In this document: positions 1 through 8,806 of the stretch, piece after piece
Layout of the letters: each line of letters begins with the position of its first letter
Position numbering within the stretch: the stretch's first letter is position 1
Origin: Blastococcus colisei
GTDB taxonomy: Bacteria > Actinomycetota > Actinomycetes > Mycobacteriales > Geodermatophilaceae
Length of the DNA: 64,000 bases
Assembly: GCF_006717095.1 (NCBI RefSeq)
Contig: NZ_VFQE01000001.1
Coordinates: forward strand, 124,001 to 188,000
Direction: 5' to 3'
The notes under the pieces: model-generated
Database searches by the model: none
Seen by the model: the letters and a program-made list of their open reading frames with translations, nothing else
Told to the model about the DNA's origin: nothing
Translations under genes and position numbers: made by a program

Positions 1-1
1 G

Positions 2-1612
2 CCCGCCCAGCCCAGCGACCTGGTCGACGTCCCCGCGCTCGTCAGCGCCTACTACACGGTCGAGCCCGATCCGGGCGAGCCGGCGCAGCAGGTGGTCTTC
101 GGCACCTCCGGGCACCGGGGGTCCAGCTTCGACGCCGCCTTCAACGAGGCGCACATCCTGGCCACCACCCAGGCGATCTGCGAGTATCGGGCGCGGCAGG
201 GGTTCGACGGCCCCCTGTTCATCGGCCGCGACACCCACGCGCTCTCCGAGCCGGCCTGGGCGACGGCGCTGGAGGTCCTCGTCGCCAACGACGTGACCGT
301 GCTCGTCGACGCCGGAGAGCGCTACACGCCCACGCCGGCGGTCAGCCACGCCATCCTGGCCGCCAATCGCGGGAAGACGACCGGCCTGGCCGACGGCATC
401 GTCGTCACCCCGTCGCACAACCCACCGCGGGACGGCGGCTTCAAGTACAACCCGCCGCACGGCGGCCCGGCCGACACCGACGCCACCGGCTGGATCGCCG
501 GCCGGGCGAACGACCTGCTGCGGGCGGGGCTCAGCGGCGTCCGCAGGGTGCCCCTCGAGCAGGCCCGCCGCGCCGTCAGCGGATACGACTTCCTCGGCAG
601 CTACGTCGACGACCTGCCGGACGTCGTCGACCTCGACGCCATCCGGAACGCGGGCGTGCGGATCGGCGCCGATCCCCTGGGCGGCGCCAGCGTCGACTAC
701 TGGGCCGCGATCGCCGAGCGCCACCGCCTGGACCTCACGGTGGTCAACCCGCTGGTCGACCCCACCTGGCGGTTCATGACGCTGGACTGGGACGGCAGGA
801 TTCGCATGGACTGCTCCTCCCCGTCGGCCATGGCGTCCCTGGTCGGCCGGAAGGACGAGTTCCAGATCGCCACCGGCAACGACGCCGACGCCGACCGCCA
901 CGGCATCGTCACCCCCGACGCCGGGCTGATGAACCCCAACCACTTCCTCGGCGTCGCGATCGCGTACCTGCTCAGCCACCGGCCGGGCTGGCCCGCCGGA
1001 GCCGCCGTCGGCAAGACGCTCGTCTCGAGCTCGCTGATCGACCGGGTCGTGGCCGACCTCGGCCGCAGGCTGGTCGAGGTCCCGGTGGGCTTCAAGTGGT
1101 TCGTGCCCGGCCTGCTCGACGGGTCGGTCGGCTTCGGGGGCGAGGAATCGGCCGGCGCCTCGTTCCTGCGGCGGGACGGCGGCGTCTGGACGACGGACAA
1201 GGACGGCATCCTGCTGGCGCTGCTGGCCGGTGAGATCCAGGCCGTGACGGGCCGGTCCCCCTCGAAGCTGCACAAGCAGCTGACCGACCACTTCGGCGAG
1301 TCCGCCTACGCCCGGATCGACGCCCCGGCGAGCCGGGAGCAGAAGGCCGCGCTAGGCAAGCTGTCCCCCGACGACGTCACCGCGACGGAGCTCGCCGGCG
1401 AGCCGATCACCGCCAAGCTGACCCGAGCGCCGGGCAACGACGCCGCGATCGGCGGGCTCAAGGTGACGACGGAGAGCGCCTGGTTCGCCGCCCGCCCGTC
1501 GGGGACCGAGGACGTGTACAAGATCTACGCCGAGTCCTTCCGGGGCTCCGAGCACCTCGCGCAGGTGCAGGAGGAGGCCCGCGCCGTCGTGAGCACCGCG
1601 CTCGGCACCTGA
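2..1612 (+). CDS. pgm: phosphoglucomutase (alpha-D-glucose), 5'-truncated by window edge
   Basis: Interconverts glucose-1-phosphate and glucose-6-phosphate in the cytoplasm, linking glycogen, trehalose and nucleotide-sugar synthesis to glycolysis. The frame is open from base 2 and encodes a typical Pgm N-terminal region (...[15 protein letters not shown]...) before the VFGTSGHRG motif, so the real start lies outside the window and the GTG at 92 is internal. The phosphoserine loop [13 protein letters not shown], the metal-binding [10 protein letters not shown] motif, the sugar-binding GGEESAG motif and the phosphate-binding [12 protein letters not shown] near the C-terminus are all intact. This is the 546-residue class. 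It ends six bases before a palindrome that forms the end of the convergent gene. Confidence 0.95.
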   Translation, partial: PAQPSDLVDVPALVSAYYTVEPDPGEPAQQVVFGTSGHRGSSFDAAFNEAHILATTQAICEYRARQGFDGPLFIGRDTHALSEPAWATALEVLVANDVTVLVDAGERYTPTPAVSHAILAANRGKTTGLADGIVVTPSHNPPRDGGFKYNPPHGGPADTDATGWIAGRANDLLRAGLSGVRRVPLEQARRAVSGYDFLGSYVDDLPDVVDLDAIRNAGVRIGADPLGGASVDYWAAIAERHRLDLTVVNPLVDPTWRFMTLDWDGRIRMDCSSPSAMASLVGRKDEFQIATGNDADADRHGIVTPDAGLMNPNHFLGVAIAYLLSHRPGWPAGAAVGKTLVSSSLIDRVVADLGRRLVEVPVGFKWFVPGLLDGSVGFGGEESAGASFLRRDGGVWTTDKDGILLALLAGEIQAVTGRSPSKLHKQLTDHFGESAYARIDAPASREQKAALGKLSPDDVTATELAGEPITAKLTRAPGNDAAIGGLKVTTESAWFAARPSGTEDVYKIYAESFRGSEHLAQVQEEARAVVSTALGT

Positions 1613-1618
1613 CAGCGT

Positions 1619-1630
1619 TTATGGCCATAA
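1619..1630. repeat. palindromic repeat TTATGGCCATAA, copy 1
   Basis: Perfect 12-bp palindrome. On the minus strand it supplies the last codons (Leu-Trp-Pro-stop) of the DUF559 gene. Together with flanking bases it shares 17 bp (GTTATGGCCATAAACGC), in inverted orientation, with copy 2 at 2549, so the pair brackets the gene. Function unknown. Confidence 0.75.
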
Positions 1631-2491
1631 CTGCCGCGTGAGGAGGGCCCGCATCCGGGCGACGACGGCATCCAGGTCGCGGAGGTCCGCGGCGCTCAGG
1701 CGGATGACGGTCCACCCGGCGGCTCGGAGCCGGGCGTATCGGACGTCGTCGCGCACGATCTGGTCGTCCTCGAAGTGGTACGCGCCCTCGTACTCGATGG
1801 CGATGCGAGCATCCGGGAACGCCAGGTCCACATGGATCGGACGTTCTCCACCGCAGACCTCGTACTGCGGAACGGGTTCCAGTCCGGCGAGGACGAGCGA
1901 CACCCGAACTCTCGACTCCGGTGCCGACTGCGCGCGGGGATCGACCAGGCCGACGGCCCGGCGGACCTTCGCGACGCCCCACTGTCCGGCGCCTGCCAGC
2001 GTCATCGCCGACAGCTCGGCGAGCCCGACGGCCTCGGACCGCACCATGGCATCGAGGGCGGCGACCGCGGTCCCGAGCGGCTCCAGTGCCGCGGTGTCCC
2101 ATGCAGTCCGCACCGCCGTCGTCACCGGAACGCCGTCGGCGTCGGTGACGACGCCGAACGGTGATCGGCTCCGATGGACCCGGACGCCCCGCGGACCCTT
2201 CCACTCGAGAGTCGGGGGGCACACCACGGTGACCGGATCGGAGGTGCCGGCGAACGGTGCGCCGTACCACGCGGCCGCCGAATGCCCGCCGATCGCGGCG
2301 CCTGGCGGCAGGAGGAGGGCGGCGCCACGGCACCGGAGCCGGTGGTCGTACTCGATCCCCGGGTCGGCATAGACGCCGTGCAGGAGGCGCCGGTATCCGC
2401 GGCGACGGAGCTGACCCGGGGTCAGCAACCCTTCGGCGACGGCGTGGCTCCCGATGAAGACACCTGGGAGCAGTCGCACGTAGGTGGTCAC
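1619..2491 (-). CDS. DUF559 (endonuclease-fold) domain protein with AbiEi-like N-terminus
   Basis: 290 residues from a GTG start. The N-terminal part (about 1-100: 'LTPGQLRRRGYRRLLHGVY', then a GHSAAAWYG segment) resembles the winged-helix AbiEi antitoxin-like region common in actinobacteria. The C-terminal part (about 190-290) carries the DUF559/Vsr-like core: HVDLAFPDARIAIEYEGAYH, then an R-x8-R-x-AGW-V-I-R-L segment. This is the restriction-endonuclease fold with the D...E-x-E metal site. Such proteins are abundant in actinobacterial genomes and mostly uncharacterised; a nuclease role is only inferred. No toxin partner is adjacent. Both ends of the gene lie against copies of a 12-bp palindrome, and the stop codon is inside one of them, which may mean the cassette moves or was inserted as a unit. 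Confidence 0.8.
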   Translation of the reverse strand: MTTYVRLLPGVFIGSHAVAEGLLTPGQLRRRGYRRLLHGVYADPGIEYDHRLRCRGAALLLPPGAAIGGHSAAAWYGAPFAGTSDPVTVVCPPTLEWKGPRGVRVHRSRSPFGVVTDADGVPVTTAVRTAWDTAALEPLGTAVAALDAMVRSEAVGLAELSAMTLAGAGQWGVAKVRRAVGLVDPRAQSAPESRVRVSLVLAGLEPVPQYEVCGGERPIHVDLAFPDARIAIEYEGAYHFEDDQIVRDDVRYARLRAAGWTVIRLSAADLRDLDAVVARMRALLTRQLWP

Positions 2492-2548
2492 GCCGGAAGC
2501 CTCGCCGGAGCGGCGATCCCCGGTCGGCGCCGTCCACAGGCGTGGCGG

Positions 2549-2560
2549 TTATGGCCATAA
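2549..2560. repeat. palindromic repeat TTATGGCCATAA, copy 2
   Basis: Second perfect copy of the 12-bp palindrome, 57 bases upstream of the DUF559 start and 20 bases before the TetR operator. Flanking bases extend the match with copy 1 to 17 bp in inverted orientation. Confidence 0.75.
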
Positions 2561-2579
2561 ACGCACCTGTGTGGCCCTC

Positions 2580-2603
2580 GATACATCGCTGTATCGGATA
2601 CAG
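2580..2603. promoter_or_regulatory. TetR-type operator made of three half-sites
   Basis: Three alternating half-sites lie just upstream of the regulator: GATACA (2580-2585), TGTATC (2590-2595) and GATACA (2597-2602). CTGTATC-G-GATACAG (2589-2603) is a perfect 15-bp inverted repeat. It ends 12 bases before the TetR ATG, a typical position for autorepression of a regulator-exporter operon. Seen directly; the binding protein is inferred from adjacency. Confidence 0.65.
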
Positions 2604-2615
2604 TTCTGCATCGTG

Positions 2616-3251
2616 ATGGCTGACTCGCAGAGCCTGGACGCCACCGAGCGGCCGAGACGGCGCCGGGCGGAGACCGTCGAGCGCCTGCTCGACGCCGCGC
2701 TCGAGACCTTCGCCGACGTCGGGTTCGCCGCGGCCAGCGTCGAGGACATCTGCCGCCGCGGCGGCTTCACCCGCGGCGCCTTCTACTCCAGTTTCCGCAC
2801 CAAGGACGAGCTGTTCGGGGCGCTGTTCGCACGGGAGACCGCACGCAACCTCGCGCTGGCCGAGCAGCAGCTGGTCGGCATCGAGCAGGAGTCCGACCCG
2901 GTCACCGCCGCCGTCGAGCGTTGCCTGTCCACCTTCCGCGCCGACCGCACCTGGGTGCTGGTCCTCACGGAGTACCGCCTGCACGCCGCCCGGCACGCCG
3001 AGGCGGCCGCCGCGCTGCTCGAGCACTCGGCGACCCTGCACGCCCGGCTCACCCAGCTCATCGACGACGGCGTCGCGCGGGCCCGCCTGCGGCTCACCCT
3101 CCCGGCGGACCGACTGGCCCGCATGGTCCTCGCGCTGCACGACGGCCTCGTGGTCGCGCAGGCCACCGACCCCGCCGGACGCGACGATGCGACCGACCTC
3201 GAGCGGACCGCCCTGCTCCTCCTGCTCCGTTCCGCCGTCACGTCGTCCTGA
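2616..3251 (+). CDS. TetR/AcrR family transcriptional regulator
   Basis: 211-residue repressor. The N-terminal helix-turn-helix is canonical: RRAETVERLLDAALETFADV followed by GFAAASVEDICRRGGFTRGAFYSSFRTKDELF (residues about 15-65). The C-terminal ligand-binding half is helical and unassigned. I chose ATG 2616; the in-frame GTG at 2613 is equally possible, and the longer open frame from 2484 runs through the operator and is unlikely to be translated. The gene starts immediately after inverted GATACA/TGTATC repeats and is followed 32 bases later by an MMPL transporter, so it most likely represses itself and the exporter and is released by the exported compound or a lipid. Confidence 0.92.
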   Translation: MADSQSLDATERPRRRRAETVERLLDAALETFADVGFAAASVEDICRRGGFTRGAFYSSFRTKDELFGALFARETARNLALAEQQLVGIEQESDPVTAAVERCLSTFRADRTWVLVLTEYRLHAARHAEAAAALLEHSATLHARLTQLIDDGVARARLRLTLPADRLARMVLALHDGLVVAQATDPAGRDDATDLERTALLLLLRSAVTSS

Positions 3252-3283
3252 TCCCTGCCCCCGACTTCGGAGAACTCCTTCCC

Positions 3284-5536
3284 ATGGCAACCCTGCTCGC
3301 CCGGCTCGGCCGCGGCTCCTACCGCCACCGCGGCCTGGTCTCGGTGGCGTGGCTGGCCGTCCTCGGCGCCGTCGTCGCCCTCCTGCTCACCGTGGGCAGC
3401 AGCTTCGACGACGAGTTCACGATCCCCGGCTCGGAGTCGCAGGACGCCCTCGACCAGCTGGACGAGGCCTCTCCCGGCGCCGGTGGGGCGAGCGCCCAGA
3501 TCGTCTTCGTCGCCCCCGACGGCGCCACCGTCGCCGACCCCGCGTTCGCCGCCGCCATCCAGGAGGTCGTGGCCACGGCCGCGGCCACCCGCCAGGTCGG
3601 CTCGGTGGCCGACCCCTTCCAGACCCGGGCGATCGCGCCCGACGGCGGCGCGGCGCTGGCCACCGTCTCCTTCGACGTGGAGCGCGAACTGCTGGACCCG
3701 GGGACGCTCGACGCCCTGCAGGAGACGACGACGGCCGCCGAGGAGGCCGGGCTCGAGGTCGCCGTCGGCGGCAACGCCTTCGGGACGACGGGCGTGGCGA
3801 TCGGCGCCACCGAGTTCATCGGCGTAGCCGTGGCGGTGCTCGTGCTGGTGCTGACCTTCGGCTCGCTGCTGGCCGCCGGGATGAACCTGCTGATCGCGTT
3901 CATCGGCATCGCCATCGGCATGGGTGCGCTGCTGCTCACCTCGAACCTGGTGACGCTGTCCTCGTCGGCGCCCACGCTGGCGCTGATGATCGGCCTGGCG
4001 GTCGGTATCGACTACACGCTGTTCATCCTGTCCCGGCACCGCACCCAGCTGGCCGCGGGGATGGACCCCGAGGAGTCCGCGGCCCGGGCGGTCGGCACCG
4101 CCGGCTCCGCGGTCGTCTTCGCCGGGCTCACCGTGGTCATCGCCCTGTCGGGCCTGGCCGTCGTCGGGATCCCGTTCCTCACCGTGATGGGCGTCGGGGC
4201 GGCCTGCACCGTGCTGCTCGCCGTCCTGGTGGCGCTGACCTTGCTGCCCGCCCTCCTGGGCTTCGCCGGGAAGCGGCTGGCCCCGAAGCCGGGCTCCCGG
4301 GCCGAGCGACGCGAGCTGGCCGACGCCCAGGAGGGCACCGGCACCGGCGGCTCGATGGGCGCCCGCTGGACCCGGCTCGTCACCCGCCGGCCGCTGCTGA
4401 CCGTCCTCGCCGTCCTGGCCGGTCTCGTGGTGCTCGCCATCCCGGCGCCGCAGCTGCAGCTCGCGCTCCCGGACAACTCCACCGCGGCGGAGGAGAGCCC
4501 GGAGCGGCAGGCCTACGACCTGATCAGCGAGAACTTCGGGCCCGGCCTCAACGGCCCGCTGGTGGTGCTGGTGGAGGGCCTCGACCCGGCCACCGCCGAG
4601 CGGTCCGTCGGCGCGATCGCCGCCGCCATCGGCGGCACGCCCACCGCCACTCCGGGCGAGTTCCAGGGCGGCCTGGACGACGTGGCCTACGCCCAGCCGA
4701 CCCTGCTGCCCGACGGCACCACCGCGATCGTGACCGTGATCCCGGAGAGCGGCCCGCAGGAGGAGGCCACCAACGCGCTGGTCGGCGACATCCGCGACCT
4801 CGCACCGGAGCTGGAGGCGCAGACCGGTGCCGCCCTGGCGGTCACCGGGCAGACGGCGGTCGCCATCGACGTCTCCGACCGGCTGGGCCAGGCGCTGCTG
4901 CCCTTCGCCGTCGTGGTGGTGGGGCTGGCGCTGGTGCTGCTGCTCCTGGTCTTCCGCTCGATCCTCGTGCCGATCAAGGCCGCGGTCGGGTTCCTGCTGT
5001 CGGTGGCCGCCTCGTTCGGCGCGGTGGTCGCCGTCTTCCAGTGGGGCTGGTTCAGCGACCTGCTCGGCGTCCCCGCCACCGGCCCGGTGATCAGCTTCCT
5101 GCCGATCCTGCTGATGGCCGTCCTGTTCGGGCTGGCCATGGACTACGAGGTGTTCCTCGTGTCGCGGATGCGGGAGGAGTACGTGCACGGGGCCACCCCC
5201 CGCGAGGCCGTCGTCATCGGTGCCCGGCACGCCTCCCGGGTGGTCGTGGCGGCTGCGCTGATCATGTTCTCGGTCTTCGCCAGCTTCGTGACGATCGAGG
5301 ACGTCATCGTGAAGGCGATCGCCCTGGGCCTGGCGGTCGGCATCCTCGTCGACGCCTTCCTGGTGCGGATGACGCTGGTGCCCGCCGTCCTTGCCCTGCT
5401 CGGCCGGTCGGCCTGGTGGCTGCCCCGCTGGCTGGACCGCATCCTTCCGGACCTCGACGTCGAGGGCGCCCATCTCGCTGCCGCGCCGGAGCCGGCCGCT
5501 CCCCGCCCGGCGGAGGCGCTCGCCGCGGGGCGCTGA
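3284..5536 (+). CDS. MMPL/RND family transporter
   Basis: 750-residue inner-membrane exporter of the actinobacterial MMPL family, which uses the proton gradient to move lipids or drugs. The duplicated RND architecture is clear: TM1 at about 18-38, a periplasmic loop to about 175, a cluster of TMs with GIDYTLF at 241-247 carrying the proton-relay Asp-Tyr pair, then a second half with its own TM1 near 375, a loop, and the matching AMDYEVFLVSRMREEY motif at about 616-631. ATG 3284 is preceded by GGAGA (3269-3273). The gene follows a TetR regulator and is presumably controlled by it. The substrate cannot be read from sequence; no mycolate-type lipid genes are adjacent, so drug or lipid efflux is only a general inference. 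Confidence 0.93.
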   Translation: MATLLARLGRGSYRHRGLVSVAWLAVLGAVVALLLTVGSSFDDEFTIPGSESQDALDQLDEASPGAGGASAQIVFVAPDGATVADPAFAAAIQEVVATAAATRQVGSVADPFQTRAIAPDGGAALATVSFDVERELLDPGTLDALQETTTAAEEAGLEVAVGGNAFGTTGVAIGATEFIGVAVAVLVLVLTFGSLLAAGMNLLIAFIGIAIGMGALLLTSNLVTLSSSAPTLALMIGLAVGIDYTLFILSRHRTQLAAGMDPEESAARAVGTAGSAVVFAGLTVVIALSGLAVVGIPFLTVMGVGAACTVLLAVLVALTLLPALLGFAGKRLAPKPGSRAERRELADAQEGTGTGGSMGARWTRLVTRRPLLTVLAVLAGLVVLAIPAPQLQLALPDNSTAAEESPERQAYDLISENFGPGLNGPLVVLVEGLDPATAERSVGAIAAAIGGTPTATPGEFQGGLDDVAYAQPTLLPDGTTAIVTVIPESGPQEEATNALVGDIRDLAPELEAQTGAALAVTGQTAVAIDVSDRLGQALLPFAVVVVGLALVLLLLVFRSILVPIKAAVGFLLSVAASFGAVVAVFQWGWFSDLLGVPATGPVISFLPILLMAVLFGLAMDYEVFLVSRMREEYVHGATPREAVVIGARHASRVVVAAALIMFSVFASFVTIEDVIVKAIALGLAVGILVDAFLVRMTLVPAVLALLGRSAWWLPRWLDRILPDLDVEGAHLAAAPEPAAPRPAEALAAGR

Positions 5537-5613
5537 ACGCCTCTGGTCCGGACGGGTGACGCGTGCCGCCGTGATGACCGGCACGGGCGCCTTTCCCCGG
5601 CAGACTGACCGGC

Positions 5614-6231
5614 GTGAACGGTGAGGGCACCACGCAGGACTGGGACGCCTACCCGCCGCCGGGCTACGGCCCGCCGCCCGGCTACGGCCCGCCGCCGGGC
5701 TACGGCCCACCGCCGGGCTACGGCCCGCCCGGCTACGGCCCGCCCGGCTACGGCCCACCGCCGGGCTACGGCCCGCCGCCGGGCTACGGCCCGCCGCCCG
5801 GTTACGGCTACGGGATCCCTGGCACCTGGCCGTACGGGCCGGGACGACCGGGGGCCGCCACGGCAGCGGCCGTGCTCGGGTTCGTCACCGGAGCGCTCAC
5901 GCTCCTGGTGTGCATGGTCGTCGTTCTCACGCTCGGGAGCGGAGACCACGACCCGTCGGCGCTGCTGATGCTGCTGGGCCTCCCGTGCGCGGTCGCCGTC
6001 ATCGCCGGAGCGGCGGTCCTGCTGGGGCGTGGGTCCCCCGTGCTGCTGCTCCGCGGGGCCTTCGCGTCCGTGGCGGTGCTGGCCCTCGTCACGCTCGTCG
6101 GCACGGTCACCCTCGACGGCGGCGACCTCGGAGGCATGCTCATGGTCGTGGTGCTCGCCCTGCCGCTCCCGGTGCTGACGGCAGTCTTCGCCCGTCAGCC
6201 GCAGGTCCGTGGCTGGGCCGCCGCGGGCTGA
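5614..6231 (+). CDS. four-TM membrane protein with N-terminal PPPGYG repeats
   Basis: 205 residues from GTG 5614. Residues 14-65 are nine tandem (P)PPGYG units, a low-complexity cytoplasmic-type tail seen on many actinobacterial membrane proteins. About four hydrophobic segments follow (roughly 88-112, 117-140, 147-172 and 177-198). No enzymatic motif is visible and I do not recognise the family beyond 'DUF4190-like' small membrane proteins, to which this layout is similar. It stands alone between the MMPL gene and a convergent diguanylate cyclase (16 bases apart). Function unknown. Confidence 0.75.
   Translation: MNGEGTTQDWDAYPPPGYGPPPGYGPPPGYGPPPGYGPPGYGPPGYGPPPGYGPPPGYGPPPGYGYGIPGTWPYGPGRPGAATAAAVLGFVTGALTLLVCMVVVLTLGSGDHDPSALLMLLGLPCAVAVIAGAAVLLGRGSPVLLLRGAFASVAVLALVTLVGTVTLDGGDLGGMLMVVVLALPLPVLTAVFARQPQVRGWAAAG
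5653..5808 (+). repeat. in-frame tandem repeat encoding nine (P)PPGYG units
   Basis: Nine consecutive 15- or 18-bp units. Seven encode PPPGYG and two (the fifth and sixth) are shortened to PPGYG. Unit-length differences are whole codons, so copy-number change keeps the frame. Confidence 0.9.
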
Positions 6232-6247
6232 CCGCCTGCCGGCCCGG

Positions 6248-7156
6248 TCAGGACTCCCGGCGCGCCCGTCGCCGACGGCGCGACTTGTCGGCGTACATCG
6301 CGTCGTCGGCCTCGCGGACGACACCTTCGTAGACGTCGCTGGGGTGGTCCCCGCCGGCGACCGAGCCGATGCCGATGCTCAGCCCCACGGTGACCGTCGT
6401 CCCCTTGAGCACCAGCGGCTCGGTCACCTGCGCGCGCAGCCGTTCCGCGAGCACCTCCGCGTCGACCGGCTCGGTGTTCTCGCAGACGATGCTGAACTCG
6501 TCGCCGCCCAGCCGCGCCGCGGTGTCGCTGGCGCGCAGCACCGAGCGCAGGCGCTCGGCGAAGGTCACCAGAACCAGGTCGCCCATGGGGTGGCCGAGCT
6601 CGTCGTTGATCGCCTTGAACCCGTCGAGATCGATGATCAGCACGCAGGTCGGGGTGCTCTCCCGACGGCCTCGCTCGAGGGCGTGCCAGAGCCGGTCCTG
6701 GAACAGCAGGCGGTTCGGCAGCCCGGTGAGCGGGTCGTGCAGGGATCGGTGGACCAGCTGCGCCTCGAGAGCCTTGCGCTCGGTGATGTCCTCGACGATG
6801 AGCACCAGGTGGGCCGCCTGGCCGCCCGCCGTCTCCGGAACCCAGGAGCCGGTCACCTGGACGGGGAGCTCGGTGCCGTCGGCGTGGACGAGCCGGGTCT
6901 CGTGTCGCATCGGACGGGTGGGCTGGGCCGCGAGCGCGGCGTGCGCCGCGCGGGCCGTCGAAGCGGCATCCGGATGGACGGCCCCGAGGTAGGAGTGGCC
7001 GTAGAGGTCCTCCGCCGTCCGCCCGAGCATCGCGCAGAGCGCGGGATTGGCATCGACGAGCACGCCGGACGGGGTGGTCAGCGCGATGCCCATGGGGGCG
7101 TTGGCGAAAGCGCTCCGCCGGTCTGCCGGCGGCAGGGACACATCCACGTCGATCAC
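6248..7156 (-). CDS. PAS-GGDEF diguanylate cyclase
   Basis: 302 residues. An N-terminal PAS domain (about 14-125, ending in the typical VEDITERK linker) feeds a GGDEF domain (about 133-295). The catalytic GGDEF motif is intact at 217-221, with the metal-binding D in IIDLDGF (about 176) and the substrate-binding N/D in AINDELGHPMGD. An RxxD inhibitory I-site (RASD, 208-211) sits five residues before GGDEF, so product inhibition by c-di-GMP is expected. There is no transmembrane segment, so this is a soluble sensor. No EAL phosphodiesterase is adjacent, but an EAL relic exists near 41.2 kb. C-di-GMP output fits the motility genes further on. Confidence 0.93.
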   Translation of the reverse strand: MIDVDVSLPPADRRSAFANAPMGIALTTPSGVLVDANPALCAMLGRTAEDLYGHSYLGAVHPDAASTARAAHAALAAQPTRPMRHETRLVHADGTELPVQVTGSWVPETAGGQAAHLVLIVEDITERKALEAQLVHRSLHDPLTGLPNRLLFQDRLWHALERGRRESTPTCVLIIDLDGFKAINDELGHPMGDLVLVTFAERLRSVLRASDTAARLGGDEFSIVCENTEPVDAEVLAERLRAQVTEPLVLKGTTVTVGLSIGIGSVAGGDHPSDVYEGVVREADDAMYADKSRRRRRARRES

Positions 7157-7314
7157 CGATCACCTTCTTCCCCCACGTCCATCTTGCGCGCCCGGTACCC
7201 CGTTCCACCGGATAGACGTCACGGAACCGTTCCGCGTCACCCGCCAGGGTGTTCGCCGCGATCCCCGCCGAGAGGTGCAGGATGCGGGGGACCACTGACA
7301 GTCGAGGAGTTTCC

Positions 7315-8253
7315 GTGATCGAGTTCGACCTTGTGCTGCCCACGGCGGTCGACATCCGCGAGGTGGGCATGCGCGACGGTCTCCAGCTGGAGGCGCCCCT
7401 CCCCCTCGACGCCAAGCTCGCGATGCTCGACGCCCTGGTCGCCACGGGCGTCCGGCGGATCGAGGCCACGTCGTTCGTCTCCCCCAGGGCAGTTCCCGCC
7501 CTCGCCGACGCCGACCAGGTGGCCGCAGAGCTCTCCCGCTGGGGCGACGTGCACTGGTCGGCGCTGGTCGCCAACGCGCGCGGGGCGGTACGGGCGGTCG
7601 ACGCCGGGGTGGCCCACCTCGAGTACGTCGTCTCGGCGTCGGACGGGCACAGCCGCGCCAACGCCGGCCGCCCCACGGCCGCCGCGGTGGGCGCGGTGGG
7701 CGAGATCGCCGGCCTCGCGCACGGTGCCGGCGGGTCGCTCGAGGTCATCATCGCCACCGCCTGGGACTGCCCCTTCGACGGACGGACGCCGATCCCGCGC
7801 ACGGTGGACGTCGCCCGGGCCGCCGTCACGGCCGGTGCGGACCAGCTGTGCCTGGGCGACACCATCGGCACGACCACCCCGCTGCGCGTCGTCCAGCTGC
7901 TCGACGCCGTCCGGCGCGCCTGCCCCGGCGTGCCCGTCGGTGTGCACTTCCACGACACCCGCGGCACGGGGCAGGCGAACGCGCTCGCCGCGATCCAGGC
8001 CGGCGTGACCCAGCTGGACTCCTCCGTCGGCGGGCTCGGCGGCTGCCCGTTCGCGCCCGGTGCCAGCGGCAACATCGCCACCGAGGAGCTGGTCTACCTC
8101 CTCGAGGAGTCCGGCGTGCGCACGGGGCTGGACCTCGAGGCCGTCCTCGCCGCCGCCCGCATCACCGAGGACGCCGTCGGGCACGAGCTGCCCAGCTCCC
8201 TCTACCGCGCCGGCGGCCGCTCGGTCCCCCGGCCGGCGCCGGACGCCTCCTGA
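7315..8253 (+). CDS. mvaB: hydroxymethylglutaryl-CoA lyase family protein
   Basis: 312-residue DRE-TIM metallolyase. Probably cleaves 3-hydroxy-3-methylglutaryl-CoA to acetyl-CoA and acetoacetate, the last step of leucine degradation. Diagnostic features are IREVGMRDGLQLE near the start (metal and catalytic Arg-Asp), HFHDTRGTGQANALAA (metal-binding His) and the signature SVGGLGGCPFAPGASGNIAT with the catalytic Cys. GTG 7315 is chosen because GAGGAG (7304-7309) sits five bases upstream; the frame continues to 7249 without an RBS. A flavin reductase-like gene follows with a 16-base gap, suggesting a two-gene operon. Related lyases of the family act on other 3-hydroxyacyl-CoAs, so the exact substrate is inferred. 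Confidence 0.85.
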   Translation: MIEFDLVLPTAVDIREVGMRDGLQLEAPLPLDAKLAMLDALVATGVRRIEATSFVSPRAVPALADADQVAAELSRWGDVHWSALVANARGAVRAVDAGVAHLEYVVSASDGHSRANAGRPTAAAVGAVGEIAGLAHGAGGSLEVIIATAWDCPFDGRTPIPRTVDVARAAVTAGADQLCLGDTIGTTTPLRVVQLLDAVRRACPGVPVGVHFHDTRGTGQANALAAIQAGVTQLDSSVGGLGGCPFAPGASGNIATEELVYLLEESGVRTGLDLEAVLAAARITEDAVGHELPSSLYRAGGRSVPRPAPDAS

Positions 8254-8269
8254 TGGAGCAGGCGGCGTG

Positions 8270-8785
8270 ATGGACCAGGTGGCACCGGACGGCGCCCCTC
8301 AGATCGTCGACCCGCGCCTGATGCGCGAGGTGCTCGGCCACTTCCCCTCCGGCGTCACGGTGCTGACCGCGGACACCGCAGACGGCCCGATCGGCTTCAC
8401 CTGCCAGTCGTTCAGCTCGCTGTCGCTCGACCCGCCGCTGATCGCCTTCGCACCGGCGCGGACGTCACGGACCTGGCCGCAGCTGCGCGAGATCGGCCGG
8501 TTCTGCGTCAACGTCCTCGCCGAGGGGCAGGACGCCGTCTCGCAGAACTTCGCCCGCTCCGGGACCGACAAGTTCGACGGCGTCCCGTGGACCGCATCGC
8601 CGCACGGCTCGCCGGTGCTGGACGACGTCGTGGCCTGGATCGACGGCGAGCTCTGGGCGGAGTACGACGGCGGCGACCACACGATCGTCGTCGCCCGGGT
8701 TCTGGACCTCGGCTCGCATCCCGACCGGCGTCCCCTGCTGTTCCACCGCGGCTCCTACGGCCTGCTGCACCGCGACGACGCCTGA
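8270..8785 (+). CDS. flavin reductase-like domain protein
   Basis: 171 residues of the FMN-binding split-barrel flavin reductase family. Such enzymes use NAD(P)H to reduce FMN or FAD for a two-component monooxygenase, or bind flavin themselves. Typical features are LGHFPSGVTVLTA at the N-terminus, CQSFSSLSLDPPLIAFAPAR (flavin contacts), FCVNVLAEGQ and the GDHTIVVARVLDL segment with the conserved His. ATG 8270 and GTG 8267 are both in frame after GGAG (8255-8258); the GTG has the better spacing. It follows the HMG-CoA lyase gene closely. No oxygenase partner lies nearby, so the acceptor is unknown. Confidence 0.88.
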   Translation: MDQVAPDGAPQIVDPRLMREVLGHFPSGVTVLTADTADGPIGFTCQSFSSLSLDPPLIAFAPARTSRTWPQLREIGRFCVNVLAEGQDAVSQNFARSGTDKFDGVPWTASPHGSPVLDDVVAWIDGELWAEYDGGDHTIVVARVLDLGSHPDRRPLLFHRGSYGLLHRDDA

Positions 8786-8806
8786 TCCGGCTCCGGACGG
8801 GCGGAT

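Noticed and set aside
2783-5758. 991-codon minus-strand frame antisense to the TetR and MMPL genes
   Set aside because: Low-complexity Gly/Arg/Gln/His-rich sequence without any motif; the plus-strand genes have clear domains.
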